NCBI RefSeq assembly: GCF_014190935.1
Contig: NZ_JACHVV010000002.1
Coordinates: 434,001 to 498,000, forward strand
DNA length: 64,000 nucleotides
Direction: 5' to 3'
Source: Chryseomonas sp014190935
Lineage (GTDB): Bacteria > Pseudomonadota > Gammaproteobacteria > Pseudomonadales > Pseudomonadaceae
The translations under genes were made by a program, and so were the position numbers. Positions 8,773-16,205 of the stretch are shown piece by piece. The notes under the pieces are model-generated. The model worked only from the letters and a program-made list of their open reading frames with translations. It searched no databases and was not told the DNA's origin. Numbering within the stretch: position 1 is the stretch's first letter; each line of letters opens with the position of its first letter.

Positions 8773-8877
8773 GAAACGCTGGCGCCTGGGAGACCTGGGC
8801 TTCGCTCAGCCGCAACCCGGGGTGCTAGCAGCGCCCTATCTCCGACCGAGCATCGGGACAAGCCCCCGCGCTGCGCC

Positions 8878-10746
8878 TCACGCCCTGATCAACAGCGGCG
8901 CCGTCCCCCGGTAGCAGGCATCCAGCCGCTCGGCGCGGTGGGTCAGGACGCTGCGCTGGTTGAGCGAGCCCTTGTCGGTGATCTCGCCGCGGTCGGCGGA
9001 TGGCGGCGCTTCCTGCAGGGCGATCCATTCCAGGCGGCTGGCGTTGCCCGAGGCCTCGCGATTGAGGCGCTCGAGCCAGGCGGCGAACCAGTCCTGCACC
9101 GGGGCGCTGGCCAGCACCGTGGCGGCATCGACGCCGTCGTCCAGCCCGGCCAGCTGCCGGCAATCCGCCAGGCGCGGAAAGACCAGCAGTCCCAGGCACT
9201 CGCGATCCGGCGCCGCCACCACCACGTCCTGCACCAGCGGCGTGCCTTCCAGCACCGCGCGATTGCGCAGGGGACCGACGCTGACGAAGACTCCGGACGA
9301 CAGCTTGAAGTCCTCGGCGATGCGGCCGTCGAACATCAGGCCCAGTTGCGGATTGGCCGGATCGACCAGCTTGAGCGCATCGCCCGAGCAGTAGAAGCCT
9401 TCCTCGTCGAAGCAGGCGGCGGTCTGGGCGCTATCGCGCCAGTAGCCGGGCATGATGTGCGGACCGCGAAAGCGCCCTTCCAGCTTGCCGTCCACCGGCA
9501 CCAGCTTGAGTTCACAGCCCGGCGCCGGCACCCCGACATAGCCGGCCACCGACAGCGGTCCGGTGGTGAAGGTGCAACTGGGCGAGGCTTCGGTCATGCC
9601 CAGGCCGGCCATCATGCGGATGCGTTCGCCGCAGTGGGCCTCGGCGATGCGATCCAGGCGATCCCAGACGCTTTGCGACAGCCCCGCCGCGGCAAAGAAG
9701 AACAGTCGCATGCGCGCGAAGAAGCGCTCGCGCAACTCCACGTCGCGCTCCAGGGCGTTGGCCAGCTCTTCCCAGCCGCGCGGGACCGTGAGGTAGGCGG
9801 TGGGCGACACCTCGCGCAGGTTGCGCAGGGTCTCACCGAAGCCCTGGGGCGTCGGCTTGCCCTCGTCCAAGTAGAAGGTGCCGCCGTTGTAGAGCACGAT
9901 CCCCAGGTTGTGGCTGCCGCCGAAGGTGTGGTTCCAGGGCAGCCAGTCCACTAGCACCGGCGGCTCTTCGCCAAACACCGGAAAGGTCTGCAAGAGCATC
10001 TGCTGGTTGGCGCAGAGCATGCGCTGGGTGGTGGTCACCGCCTTGGGCAGCTTGGTGGAACCGGAGGTGAAGAGAAACTTGGCGATGCTGTCCGGCCCGG
10101 TCGCGGCGAAGGCGCGCTCGGCGGCGGCCAGTTCACCGCGGGCAAGCAGCGCCGCGAAGGCCAGGGTGCGGCGGCCCTGCACCTGGCCACGGGTCGCGAT
10201 CACCGGCACGTCGGCGGGCAGCACGGCGTCCAGCGCCTTCTGGAAGGCCGGGCCATCGCTGACGAACACCAGTCCCGGCTGCAGCAGGCCGCAGACATGG
10301 CGCAGCTTGGCGTGGTCCTGGGACAGCAGCGCATAGCCGGGCGACACCGGGCAGAAGGGAATGCCGGCATAGAGCGCCGCCATGGCCAGTTGCAGGTGCT
10401 CCGGGTCGTTGCCGGAGAGAATCGCCAGCGGACGCTCGGCGCAGAGACCGAATTCCAGCAGCGCGGCGGCCAGCTGGCGCACCCGCTGCAGCATCTCGCC
10501 ATAGGAGAATTCGCGCCAGGCGCCACCGGCGTCCCGCGCGGCGAAGAAGGTGCGGTGCGGTGCCACTTCGGCCCAGTGCAGCAGGCGATCCAGCAGCCGC
10601 GGCGGTGGCGGGGTCAGGGCTTCCTGGGAGGCCATGTAGAGCAGTCCCCCGCGCTCTTCCACCGTGACCCCGGGGTGGCCCAGGGTCACCGGGCGATAGC
10701 GCAGCGGCTGATCGGCGGGCGCGCGGGTTTGCGTGACGTGACTCAC
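8878..10746 (-). CDS. fcs: Feruloyl-CoA synthetase
   Basis: Activates ferulate, p-coumarate or caffeate to the CoA thioester, the first step of hydroxycinnamate catabolism. The 622-residue protein has the ANL-family phosphate loop FLFTSGSTKLPKAV near residue 230, the adenylate-forming motif GLGMTEASP near 382, and the hinge region around YCSGDALKLVDP and EDFKLSSG. It starts with GTG preceded by GAGGAG. It is the third gene of ech-vdh-fcs. A dyad and an A-rich motif (10781-10795) lie between vdh and fcs. The length and the EDFKLSSG segment fit Fcs better than generic acyl-CoA ligases. Confidence 0.9.
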   Translation of the reverse strand: MSHVTQTRAPADQPLRYRPVTLGHPGVTVEERGGLLYMASQEALTPPPPRLLDRLLHWAEVAPHRTFFAARDAGGAWREFSYGEMLQRVRQLAAALLEFGLCAERPLAILSGNDPEHLQLAMAALYAGIPFCPVSPGYALLSQDHAKLRHVCGLLQPGLVFVSDGPAFQKALDAVLPADVPVIATRGQVQGRRTLAFAALLARGELAAAERAFAATGPDSIAKFLFTSGSTKLPKAVTTTQRMLCANQQMLLQTFPVFGEEPPVLVDWLPWNHTFGGSHNLGIVLYNGGTFYLDEGKPTPQGFGETLRNLREVSPTAYLTVPRGWEELANALERDVELRERFFARMRLFFFAAAGLSQSVWDRLDRIAEAHCGERIRMMAGLGMTEASPSCTFTTGPLSVAGYVGVPAPGCELKLVPVDGKLEGRFRGPHIMPGYWRDSAQTAACFDEEGFYCSGDALKLVDPANPQLGLMFDGRIAEDFKLSSGVFVSVGPLRNRAVLEGTPLVQDVVVAAPDRECLGLLVFPRLADCRQLAGLDDGVDAATVLASAPVQDWFAAWLERLNREASGNASRLEWIALQEAPPSADRGEITDKGSLNQRSVLTHRAERLDACYRGTAPLLIRA

Positions 10747-10780
10747 CTTGAATTCTCCTCTGGGCTGGCGCCCGGAGGCG

Positions 10781-10795
10781 CCTCTTATTGTTGTT
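10781..10795 (-). promoter_or_regulatory. Candidate Crc/Hfq (CA) motif upstream of fcs
   Basis: Minus-strand reading AACAACAATAAGAGG. Unlike its relatives at ech, vdh and vanA it lies about 35 bases from the start codon, with a GGCGCC-TCCG-GGCGCC hairpin and a separate GAGGAG ribosome site in between. Confidence 0.45.
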
Positions 10796-10821
10796 GCAAC
10801 AGGAGCTAGGGACGGCGGACG

Positions 10822-12270
10822 CTAGATCGGGTAGTGGCGCGGCCCCGTCTGCAGCGTCACCCAGCGCAACTGGGTGAAATGGTCGATGGAGGCGCGCGAG
10901 CCGAAGCTGCCGTAGCCGCTCGACTTGACGCCGCCGAAGGGCATCTGCGCCTCGTCGTGCACCGTGGGGCCGTTGATGTGGCAGATGCCGCTCTCCACCC
11001 GCTGGGCCAGCGCCAGGGCGCGGGCGGTGTCGCGGCTGAAGATGGCGGACGAGAGGCCGAATTCGGAATCGTTGGCCAGGCGCAACAGGGCTTCGTCGCC
11101 CTCGGCACGGATCACCACCGCGACCGGTCCGAAGGACTCCTCGGCATAGAGCTGCATCCCGGCGGTGACGCCATCCAGCAGGGTCGGCTGGAGGATGCTG
11201 CCGTCGAGTCCGCCGCCACAGACCAGCCGGGCGCCCTTGCCCACGGCGTCGTCGATCATGGCCTTGATACGGGTGCCGGCGCTGGCGTCGATCAGCGAGC
11301 CCAGCACCGAATCGGCTGCACTGGGATCACCCGCCTTGAGGGTGCGCACCTTGGCCGCCAGGCGCTCGACGAAAGCGTCGGCGATGCGGCTGTCCACCAG
11401 CAGGCGCTCGGTGGACATGCAGATCTGCCCCTGGTTGAAGTAGGCGCCAAAGGCGGCCGCGGCGACCGCGGCATCCAGGTCGGCATCTTCCAGCACCAGC
11501 AGCGGTGCCTTGCCGCCCAGTTCCAGTACTGCCGGCTTGAGGTGGCGCGCGGACAGCTCGCCGACGATGCGACCCACCCGGGTGGAGCCGGTGAAGTTGA
11601 CCCGCCGCACCGCCGGGTTGGCGATCAGCCGTTCGACGATGGCCGGGGCATCCTCCGGGGCGTTGGTGACGACGTTGACCACGCCGTCGCCCAGCCCGGC
11701 GTCCTGCAGCACCTGGCCGATCAGCCGGTGCACGCCCGGACTCTGCTCCGACGCCTTGAGCACCACGGTGTTGCCGCAGGCCAGCGGCATCGCCAGGGCG
11801 CGGGTTCCCAGGATCACCGGTGCGTTCCAGGGCGCGATGCCCAGCACCACGCCACAGGGCTGGCGCAGGGCCATGGCGAAGCTGCCGGGGACGTCGGACG
11901 GTATGACCTCGCCCTGGATCTGGGTGGTCATGGCCGCCGCCTCGCGCAGCATGTTGGCGGCCAGGTGGACGTTGAAGCCGTACCAGTTGGCCATGGCCCC
12001 GGTCTCCCCGGCCAGGGCGACGAATTCGCTACTGCGCGCCGCCAGGCCATCGGCGGCGGCCAGCAGACGGCGGCGGCGCTCTCCCGGCGGCAGCGCCGCC
12101 CAGGCGGGAAAGGCGGCCTGGGCCGCGGCCACCGCGGCGTCGGCATCGTCCAGGGTGGCGGCGGCCACCCTGGAGACCACCGCACCGGTCACCGGATGGC
12201 GACGCTGATAGCTGCGACCGTCGCCGGCCGGGCGGCTGGCGCCGCCGATGAGCAGGGATACCTCGACCAT
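10822..12270 (-). CDS. vdh: Vanillin dehydrogenase (NAD(P)-dependent aldehyde dehydrogenase)
   Basis: Oxidises vanillin (and 4-hydroxybenzaldehyde) to the acid. The 482-residue aldehyde dehydrogenase shows the cofactor-site segment GIAPWNAPVILGTRALA, the general-base motif LELGGKAPLLVLEDAD near residue 249, and the nucleophile cysteine in FNQGQICMSTERLLV near residue 283. The final INGPTVHDEAQMPFGGVKSSGYG is typical of benzaldehyde/vanillin dehydrogenases. It sits between ech, which makes vanillin, and fcs, so the substrate assignment is well supported by context. The leader has the exact 12-base motif AACAACAAGAGG ending 7 bases before the start. Confidence 0.92.
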   Translation of the reverse strand: MVEVSLLIGGASRPAGDGRSYQRRHPVTGAVVSRVAAATLDDADAAVAAAQAAFPAWAALPPGERRRRLLAAADGLAARSSEFVALAGETGAMANWYGFNVHLAANMLREAAAMTTQIQGEVIPSDVPGSFAMALRQPCGVVLGIAPWNAPVILGTRALAMPLACGNTVVLKASEQSPGVHRLIGQVLQDAGLGDGVVNVVTNAPEDAPAIVERLIANPAVRRVNFTGSTRVGRIVGELSARHLKPAVLELGGKAPLLVLEDADLDAAVAAAAFGAYFNQGQICMSTERLLVDSRIADAFVERLAAKVRTLKAGDPSAADSVLGSLIDASAGTRIKAMIDDAVGKGARLVCGGGLDGSILQPTLLDGVTAGMQLYAEESFGPVAVVIRAEGDEALLRLANDSEFGLSSAIFSRDTARALALAQRVESGICHINGPTVHDEAQMPFGGVKSSGYGSFGSRASIDHFTQLRWVTLQTGPRHYPI

Positions 12271-12277
12271 GACGCTA

Positions 12278-12289
12278 CCTCTTGTTGTT
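12278..12289 (-). promoter_or_regulatory. CA motif AACAACAAGAGG in the vdh leader
   Basis: Exact copy, on the minus strand, of the 12-mer also found before ech and vanA. The AAGAGG end is the probable ribosome site, 7 bases from the ATG at 12270, so Hfq/Crc binding would mask it. Confidence 0.65.
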
Positions 12290-12309
12290 GTGCATGGGGC
12301 GGTGGCGAT

Positions 12310-13140
12310 CTAGCGCTTGTAGGTCTGCAGACCGGGCTTGATGCTCTTGTCGTCGAGGAACTGCTTCATGCCCTGCTCGCGACCGCCTTCCGGGTCCTGC
12401 AGCCGCGACTGGTCGAGCTTGGCGTAGAGGTAGTCCTCGTTCTGCTCCCAGGTCAGTTCGCGGCAGCGCTTGAAGCCGACCTTGGCGGCGCGCAGCACCA
12501 CCGGATTCTTGTCCAGCAGCTCGCGGGCCAGGGCGGTGGTCACCTCGCGCAACTGGTCGCGCGGCACGCTCTGGTTGACCAGGCCCATGGCCGCGGCCTC
12601 GGGGCCGCTGAAGGTCTTGCCGGTCATCACATAGTAGAGGGCGGTGCGATGGCCCACGGTATCGGCCAGGGCCTTGCTCACCAAGTTGCCCGGCGGGATG
12701 CCCCAGTTGATCTCGGACAGGCCGAAGGTGGCCTCGTCGGCGGTGATGGCCAGGTCGCAGGCCACCAGCGGACTGAAGCCGCCGCCAAAGCACCAGCCGT
12801 TGACCATGGCGATGGTCGGCTTGGCGTACATGCGCAGGAGCTTCCACTGCCACTGGGAGGCTTCGCGGCGAATCTTTTCCTGCAGGATCTCGGGGCCGGC
12901 GTCGGTCTCGCGGAAGTATTCCTTGAGGTCCATGCCCGCGGTCCAGGCATCGCCGGCGCCGGTCAGCACCAGCACGCCGGCACTGGCGTCCTGCTCCAGG
13001 GTCTCCAGCACCTCGACCATCTCGCGGTTGAGGGTGGGACTCATGGCATTGCGTTTTTCGGGACGATTGAGCGTCACCCAGGCGATACCGTCCTCGATGT
13101 CCACTTTGACCGTCTGCCAGCGTCCGTCATAACTGCCCAT
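12310..13140 (-). CDS. ech: p-Hydroxycinnamoyl-CoA hydratase/lyase (enoyl-CoA hydratase/aldolase)
   Basis: Hydrates feruloyl-CoA and cleaves the product by a retro-aldol step to vanillin and acetyl-CoA. The 276-residue crotonase-fold protein has LNRPEKRNAM at residues 24-33, the oxyanion-hole segments AGMDLKEYF and NGWCFGGGFSPLVACD, and the catalytic glutamate in FGLSEINWGIPPG, the pattern of the HCHL branch. It is the first gene of ech-vdh-fcs, divergent from vanA. The acetyl-CoA formed connects this operon to acetate/central metabolism. The start ATG follows an A-rich motif with AAGAGG. Confidence 0.94.
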   Translation of the reverse strand: MGSYDGRWQTVKVDIEDGIAWVTLNRPEKRNAMSPTLNREMVEVLETLEQDASAGVLVLTGAGDAWTAGMDLKEYFRETDAGPEILQEKIRREASQWQWKLLRMYAKPTIAMVNGWCFGGGFSPLVACDLAITADEATFGLSEINWGIPPGNLVSKALADTVGHRTALYYVMTGKTFSGPEAAAMGLVNQSVPRDQLREVTTALARELLDKNPVVLRAAKVGFKRCRELTWEQNEDYLYAKLDQSRLQDPEGGREQGMKQFLDDKSIKPGLQTYKR

Positions 13141-13148
13141 GGCGTGTG

Positions 13149-13160
13149 CCTCTTGTTGTT
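13149..13160 (-). promoter_or_regulatory. CA motif AACAACAAGAGG in the ech leader
   Basis: Exact 12-mer on the minus strand, 8 bases before the ech ATG. It lies in the short leader predicted downstream of the -10 element at 13178-13183 and includes the probable ribosome site. Confidence 0.65.
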
Positions 13161-13177
13161 GGGTGGGTATGGAGCTG

Positions 13178-13206
13178 AAGCTACGCCAGGGAATTAGTTA
13201 AGTCAA
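13178..13206 (-). promoter_or_regulatory. Predicted sigma-70 promoter of ech-vdh-fcs
   Basis: On the minus strand TTGACT (13201-13206) and TAGCTT (13178-13183) are separated by 17 bases. Transcription would start near 13171, giving a leader of about 30 bases to ech. The -35 hexamer sits inside a palindrome (13196-13212), which suggests repressor control. Confidence 0.55.
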
Positions 13207-13212
13207 TTAACT
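13196..13212. promoter_or_regulatory. Palindromic operator candidate over the ech -35 element
   Basis: Perfect inverted repeat AGTTAA-N5-TTAACT covering the predicted -35 box of the ech promoter. Ferulate operons in Pseudomonas and Sphingobium are known to be controlled by MarR-type repressors that bind such sites; no MarR gene is present in the window, so the binding protein is unidentified. Confidence 0.5.
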
Positions 13213-13262
13213 ATTTTGCCGAGCGTGAACGATGCCGGTGAACGACAGGGGCGTCCGGGCAG

Positions 13263-13274
13263 ACAGGATCCAAT
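13263..13274. promoter_or_regulatory. Second, partial VanR-type site
   Basis: ACAGGATCCAAT matches 9 contiguous bases of the perfect operator at 13372-13383, whose centre is 109 bases away. It could be a weak auxiliary VanR site in the shared ech/vanA control region. This is a sequence match only. Confidence 0.35.
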
Positions 13275-13343
13275 CGAGCGGCAACGGGTGCAAGACTCGT
13301 AACGCCATTCGTCCTGAGCGGGGCATTCCCAAGGCGAATGCCG

Positions 13344-13370
13344 TTGACAGAAAAGGTTAACCGTCATAAC
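13344..13370 (+). promoter_or_regulatory. Predicted vanAB promoter
   Basis: A consensus -35 TTGACA (13344-13349) is followed by a weaker -10 candidate CATAAC (13365-13370) with a short 15-base spacer. The adjacent operator at 13372-13383 would cover the start site, consistent with repression by VanR. The -10 assignment is uncertain. Confidence 0.5.
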
Positions 13371-13371
13371 C

Positions 13372-13383
13372 ATTGGATCCAAT
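13372..13383. promoter_or_regulatory. VanR operator (vanO)
   Basis: Perfect 12-base palindrome ATTGGATCCAAT directly downstream of the vanA promoter and 24 bases before the start codon. The same sequence is the established operator of the GntR-type repressor VanR in Caulobacter. A vanR gene lies just beyond vanAB, which makes the assignment strong. Confidence 0.85.
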
Positions 13384-13387
13384 AGAC

Positions 13388-13399
13388 AACAACAAGAGG
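13388..13399 (+). promoter_or_regulatory. CA motif AACAACAAGAGG in the vanA leader
   Basis: Exact 12-mer, 8 bases before the vanA ATG at 13408 and 4 bases after the VanR operator. Its AAGAGG end is the probable ribosome site, so the leader seems to combine transcriptional (VanR) and post-transcriptional (Crc/Hfq) control. Confidence 0.65.
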
Positions 13400-13407
13400 T
13401 CCCGCTC

Positions 13408-14466
13408 ATGTACCCGAAGAACGCCTGGTACGTCGCCTGTACCCCCGACGAAGTGCAGGACAAGCCTCTGGGTCGCCAGATCTGTGGCGAACCCCTGGTC
13501 TTCTATCGTGACGCCAATGGCCAGGTGGTGGCCCTGGAAGACTTCTGCCCGCATCGCGGCGCACCGCTGTCCCTGGGCTTCGTCCGCGACGGCACCCTGG
13601 TCTGCGGCTACCACGGCCTGGAGATGGGCTGCGGCGGCAAGACCCTGGGCATGCCGGGGCAGCGCGTCGGCGTCTTTCCCGCCGTACGCCCCTATGCCGC
13701 CGTCGAGCGGCACGGCTTCGTCTGGGTCTGGCCGGGCGACCAGGCCAAGGCCGATGCGGCGCTGATCCCCCACCTGGAATGGGCCGAGAGCCCCGACTGG
13801 GCCTATGGCGGCGGCCTCTATCACATCCAGTGCGACTACCGACTGATGATCGACAACCTCATGGATCTCACCCACGAGACCTATGTCCACGCCTCCAGCA
13901 TCGGCCAGAAGGAGATCGACGAGGCGCCGCCGGCCACCCGCGTCGAGGGTGACGAGGTTATCACCAGCCGGCACATGGAAAACATCTCCGCCCCACCCTT
14001 CTGGCGCATGGCCCTGCGCGGCAACGGCCTGGCCGACGACGTCCCGGTGGATCGCTGGCAGATCTGTCGCTTCACCCCGCCCAGCCACGTGATGATCGAG
14101 GTGGGCGTGGCCCATGCCGGCCATGGCGGCTACGACGCCCCGGCCGCGGTCAAGGCCGCCAGTGTGGTGGTGGACTTCATCACCCCCGAGACCGAGACCT
14201 CCATCTGGTACTTCTGGGGCATGGCGCGCAACTTCAAGCCGGACGATGCCGAGCTCACCGCCAGCATCCGCGAGGGCCAGGGCAAGATCTTCGGCGAAGA
14301 CCTGGAGATGCTCGAACGCCAGCAGCAGAACCTGTTGCGCTATCCCGAGCGCGGCCTGCTCAAGCTCAACATCGATGCCGGCGGCGTGCAGTCGCGGCAG
14401 ATCATCGAACGGCTGCTGGCTGCCGAACAGGCCGCCACCGGCATCCCGGTCCGGCAGATCGCCTAG
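13408..14466 (+). CDS. vanA: Vanillate O-demethylase, oxygenase subunit
   Basis: Terminal oxygenase that demethylates vanillate to protocatechuate and formaldehyde. The 352-residue Rieske non-haem iron protein has the [2Fe-2S] ligands in CPHRGAPLS (residues 47-55) and CGYHGLEMG about 17 residues later, and an iron-site segment around DNLMDLTHETYVH near residue 151. It starts at an ATG after AAGAGG and is followed by vanB after 10 bases. Promoter, VanR operator and A-rich leader motif all lie within 65 bases upstream. Identity to the family is clear from size, Rieske motif and the paired reductase. Confidence 0.95.
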   Translation: MYPKNAWYVACTPDEVQDKPLGRQICGEPLVFYRDANGQVVALEDFCPHRGAPLSLGFVRDGTLVCGYHGLEMGCGGKTLGMPGQRVGVFPAVRPYAAVERHGFVWVWPGDQAKADAALIPHLEWAESPDWAYGGGLYHIQCDYRLMIDNLMDLTHETYVHASSIGQKEIDEAPPATRVEGDEVITSRHMENISAPPFWRMALRGNGLADDVPVDRWQICRFTPPSHVMIEVGVAHAGHGGYDAPAAVKAASVVVDFITPETETSIWYFWGMARNFKPDDAELTASIREGQGKIFGEDLEMLERQQQNLLRYPERGLLKLNIDAGGVQSRQIIERLLAAEQAATGIPVRQIA

Positions 14467-14476
14467 GAGACCCCTC

Positions 14477-15430
14477 ATGCTCGATCTGATCGTCACCGCC
14501 ATACAGCGCGAGGCGCCCACCATCCTGGCCTTCGACCTGGGCCGGGCCGACGGCGGCCCCCTGCCCGGCTTTGCCGCCGGCGCCCATCTGGAGATCGCCC
14601 TGGGCGACGGCCTGCTGCGCCACTATTCGCTGTGCGCCACGCCCGAACCCGCCCCGATCCGCTATCGCATCGCCGTTCTGCTCGTCCCCGACTCCCGCGG
14701 CGGCTCCCAGGCCATGCATCGCCTCCAGGTAGGCGATCGCCTGCAGGTCAGCGAGCCGCGCAATCTGTTCGCCTTGGTCCCCACTGCGCGTCGCACCCAG
14801 CTGCTGGCCGGGGGCATCGGCATCACCCCCATCCTGGCCATGGCCGAACAGCTCTATCAGCAGGGGGCGCACTTCACCCTGCGCTACCTGGTGCGCGACC
14901 GCGAACACGCGGCCTTCATCCCCTGGCTCAAGGCGGGGCCCTATGCCGAGCAGGTCAGGGTGCACTTCGACCAGCACGATCCGGCGCTGCGCCCCAATTT
15001 CCAGCACCTGCTCGGCCCGGCGGCACCGGACGACCACCTCTATGTCTGCGGCCCAGCCGGCTTCATGGCCGCGGTGGTGGACGCCGCCCAGGCCCAGGGC
15101 TGGCAACCCGGGCAGATCCATCGGGAATACTTCGCCGCCGATCCCGCCGCCCAGGGCGAGCAACGCCCCTTCGAGGTGGAACTGGCGCGCAGCGGGCGCC
15201 GCGTGCAGGTGCCGGCCGAGCGCAGCGTAGTCGAGGTCTTGGCCGATATGGGGGTCGTCCTGCCGGTGTCCTGCGGCCAGGGCCTTTGCGGCACCTGCCT
15301 GACCCCGGTGCTGGCCGGCGAACCCGAGCACCGCGACCTCTTTCTGTCCGCGGCCGAACACGCCGCCAACGACCGCTTCACCCCCTGCTGCTCCCGCGCC
15401 AAGGGCGAGCGTTTGGTGCTGGACCTCTGA
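14477..15430 (+). CDS. vanB: Vanillate O-demethylase, reductase subunit
   Basis: Passes electrons from NAD(P)H to VanA. The 317-residue protein has an FMN/FAD reductase domain with HYSLC near residue 46, the nucleotide-binding loop LLAGGIGITPILAMAEQ near 112, and a C-terminal plant-type ferredoxin with VSCGQGLCGTCLTPVL near residue 265 and a final cysteine in FTPCCSRAKG. The start at 14477 has AGGAG just upstream. A longer frame open from 14114 lies inside vanA and is not used. The gene ends before a hairpin repeat (15454-15486). Confidence 0.94.
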   Translation: MLDLIVTAIQREAPTILAFDLGRADGGPLPGFAAGAHLEIALGDGLLRHYSLCATPEPAPIRYRIAVLLVPDSRGGSQAMHRLQVGDRLQVSEPRNLFALVPTARRTQLLAGGIGITPILAMAEQLYQQGAHFTLRYLVRDREHAAFIPWLKAGPYAEQVRVHFDQHDPALRPNFQHLLGPAAPDDHLYVCGPAGFMAAVVDAAQAQGWQPGQIHREYFAADPAAQGEQRPFEVELARSGRRVQVPAERSVVEVLADMGVVLPVSCGQGLCGTCLTPVLAGEPEHRDLFLSAAEHAANDRFTPCCSRAKGERLVLDL

Positions 15431-15453
15431 CGCCCCGAGCCCACCTAACCATC

Positions 15454-15486
15454 CCCTCTCCCTCCGGGAGAGGGCTAGGGTGAGGG
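15454..15486. repeat. REP-like hairpin between vanB and vanR
   Basis: CCCTCTCCC-TCC-GGGAGAGGG (15454-15474) followed by CTAGGGTGAGGG. This resembles hairpin repeats that are dispersed in Pseudomonas genomes. It lies between convergent genes and could also act as a bidirectional terminator. Only one copy was seen in this window. Confidence 0.55.
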
Positions 15487-15497
15487 CCGCCACGCCG

Positions 15498-16205
15498 TTA
15501 AACCAACACCCGCAACGCCCCCGCCTCACCCTCTTCCCCACCAAACCACCGCGCATACCCCAGAGTCGCCTGGGCATGCTCCCTCATGATGCCCTCGGCA
15601 CGCGCCCCCTGGCCGCGCACCAGGGCGTCGAACAGCGCATGGTGCTGCAGGTGAGCGAAGTTGAAGCGGCGGTATTCGCGCTCGAGATTCCCGGCATCCA
15701 CCGCCAGGGCACTCACCGAGGCGAAGGGCAGATGCTCGTGGCGCCCCAGGGCCAGGGCGATGGCCGGATTGCCGCTGGCCGCAACGATGGCCTGGTGAAA
15801 GGCCCGGTTGAGATCGTGGTACTCCTCCAGATCCTCCAGCAGCACATGGCCCTTGGCGAACAGCAGATCGCCGCGGCGCAGGCAGTCTTCCAGCCTGGCG
15901 CGCGTGGTCGCGTCCAGGCCACGTTCGGCGGCCTGGCGCGCGGCCAGGCCTTCCAGCACCCCGCGCACCTCCACCGCGCCCTCCAGATCGGCACCGGTCA
16001 GCGCCCGCACCTGATAGCCGCGGGCACCGCTACGCTCCAGCAAGCCCTCCTGGGCCAGGGTGCGCAGGGCCAGGCGCACCGGCATGCGCGACACGGCGAA
16101 GCGCTCGGCGGTGGGGATCTCCGCCAGGCGCTCGCCCGCGCCCAGCTCGCCGGACAGGATCATCTGCCGTAGGGCGGCCAGTACCCGCTGTCCCGGCTTG
16201 CTCAT
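15498..16205 (-). CDS. vanR: GntR/FadR-family repressor VanR
   Basis: A 235-residue GntR regulator with an N-terminal winged helix (residues 1-65; IPTAERFAVSRMPVRLALRT) and an alpha-helical FCD effector domain from about residue 80 (EVRGVLEGLAARQAAERG, HDLNRAFHQAIV). In the vanillate system VanR represses vanAB until vanillate binds. Location next to vanAB and the perfect operator at 13372-13383 support the name. It is convergent to vanAB, and its ATG overlaps the stop of an upstream LysR gene (ATGA), so it appears to be transcribed with that regulator. Confidence 0.88.
   Translation of the reverse strand: MSKPGQRVLAALRQMILSGELGAGERLAEIPTAERFAVSRMPVRLALRTLAQEGLLERSGARGYQVRALTGADLEGAVEVRGVLEGLAARQAAERGLDATTRARLEDCLRRGDLLFAKGHVLLEDLEEYHDLNRAFHQAIVAASGNPAIALALGRHEHLPFASVSALAVDAGNLEREYRRFNFAHLQHHALFDALVRGQGARAEGIMREHAQATLGYARWFGGEEGEAGALRVLV

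Noticed and set aside
10834..13197. 787-codon plus-strand frame across vdh and ech
   Set aside because: It covers two genes with complete catalytic motifs on the minus strand and has no recognisable domain of its own.
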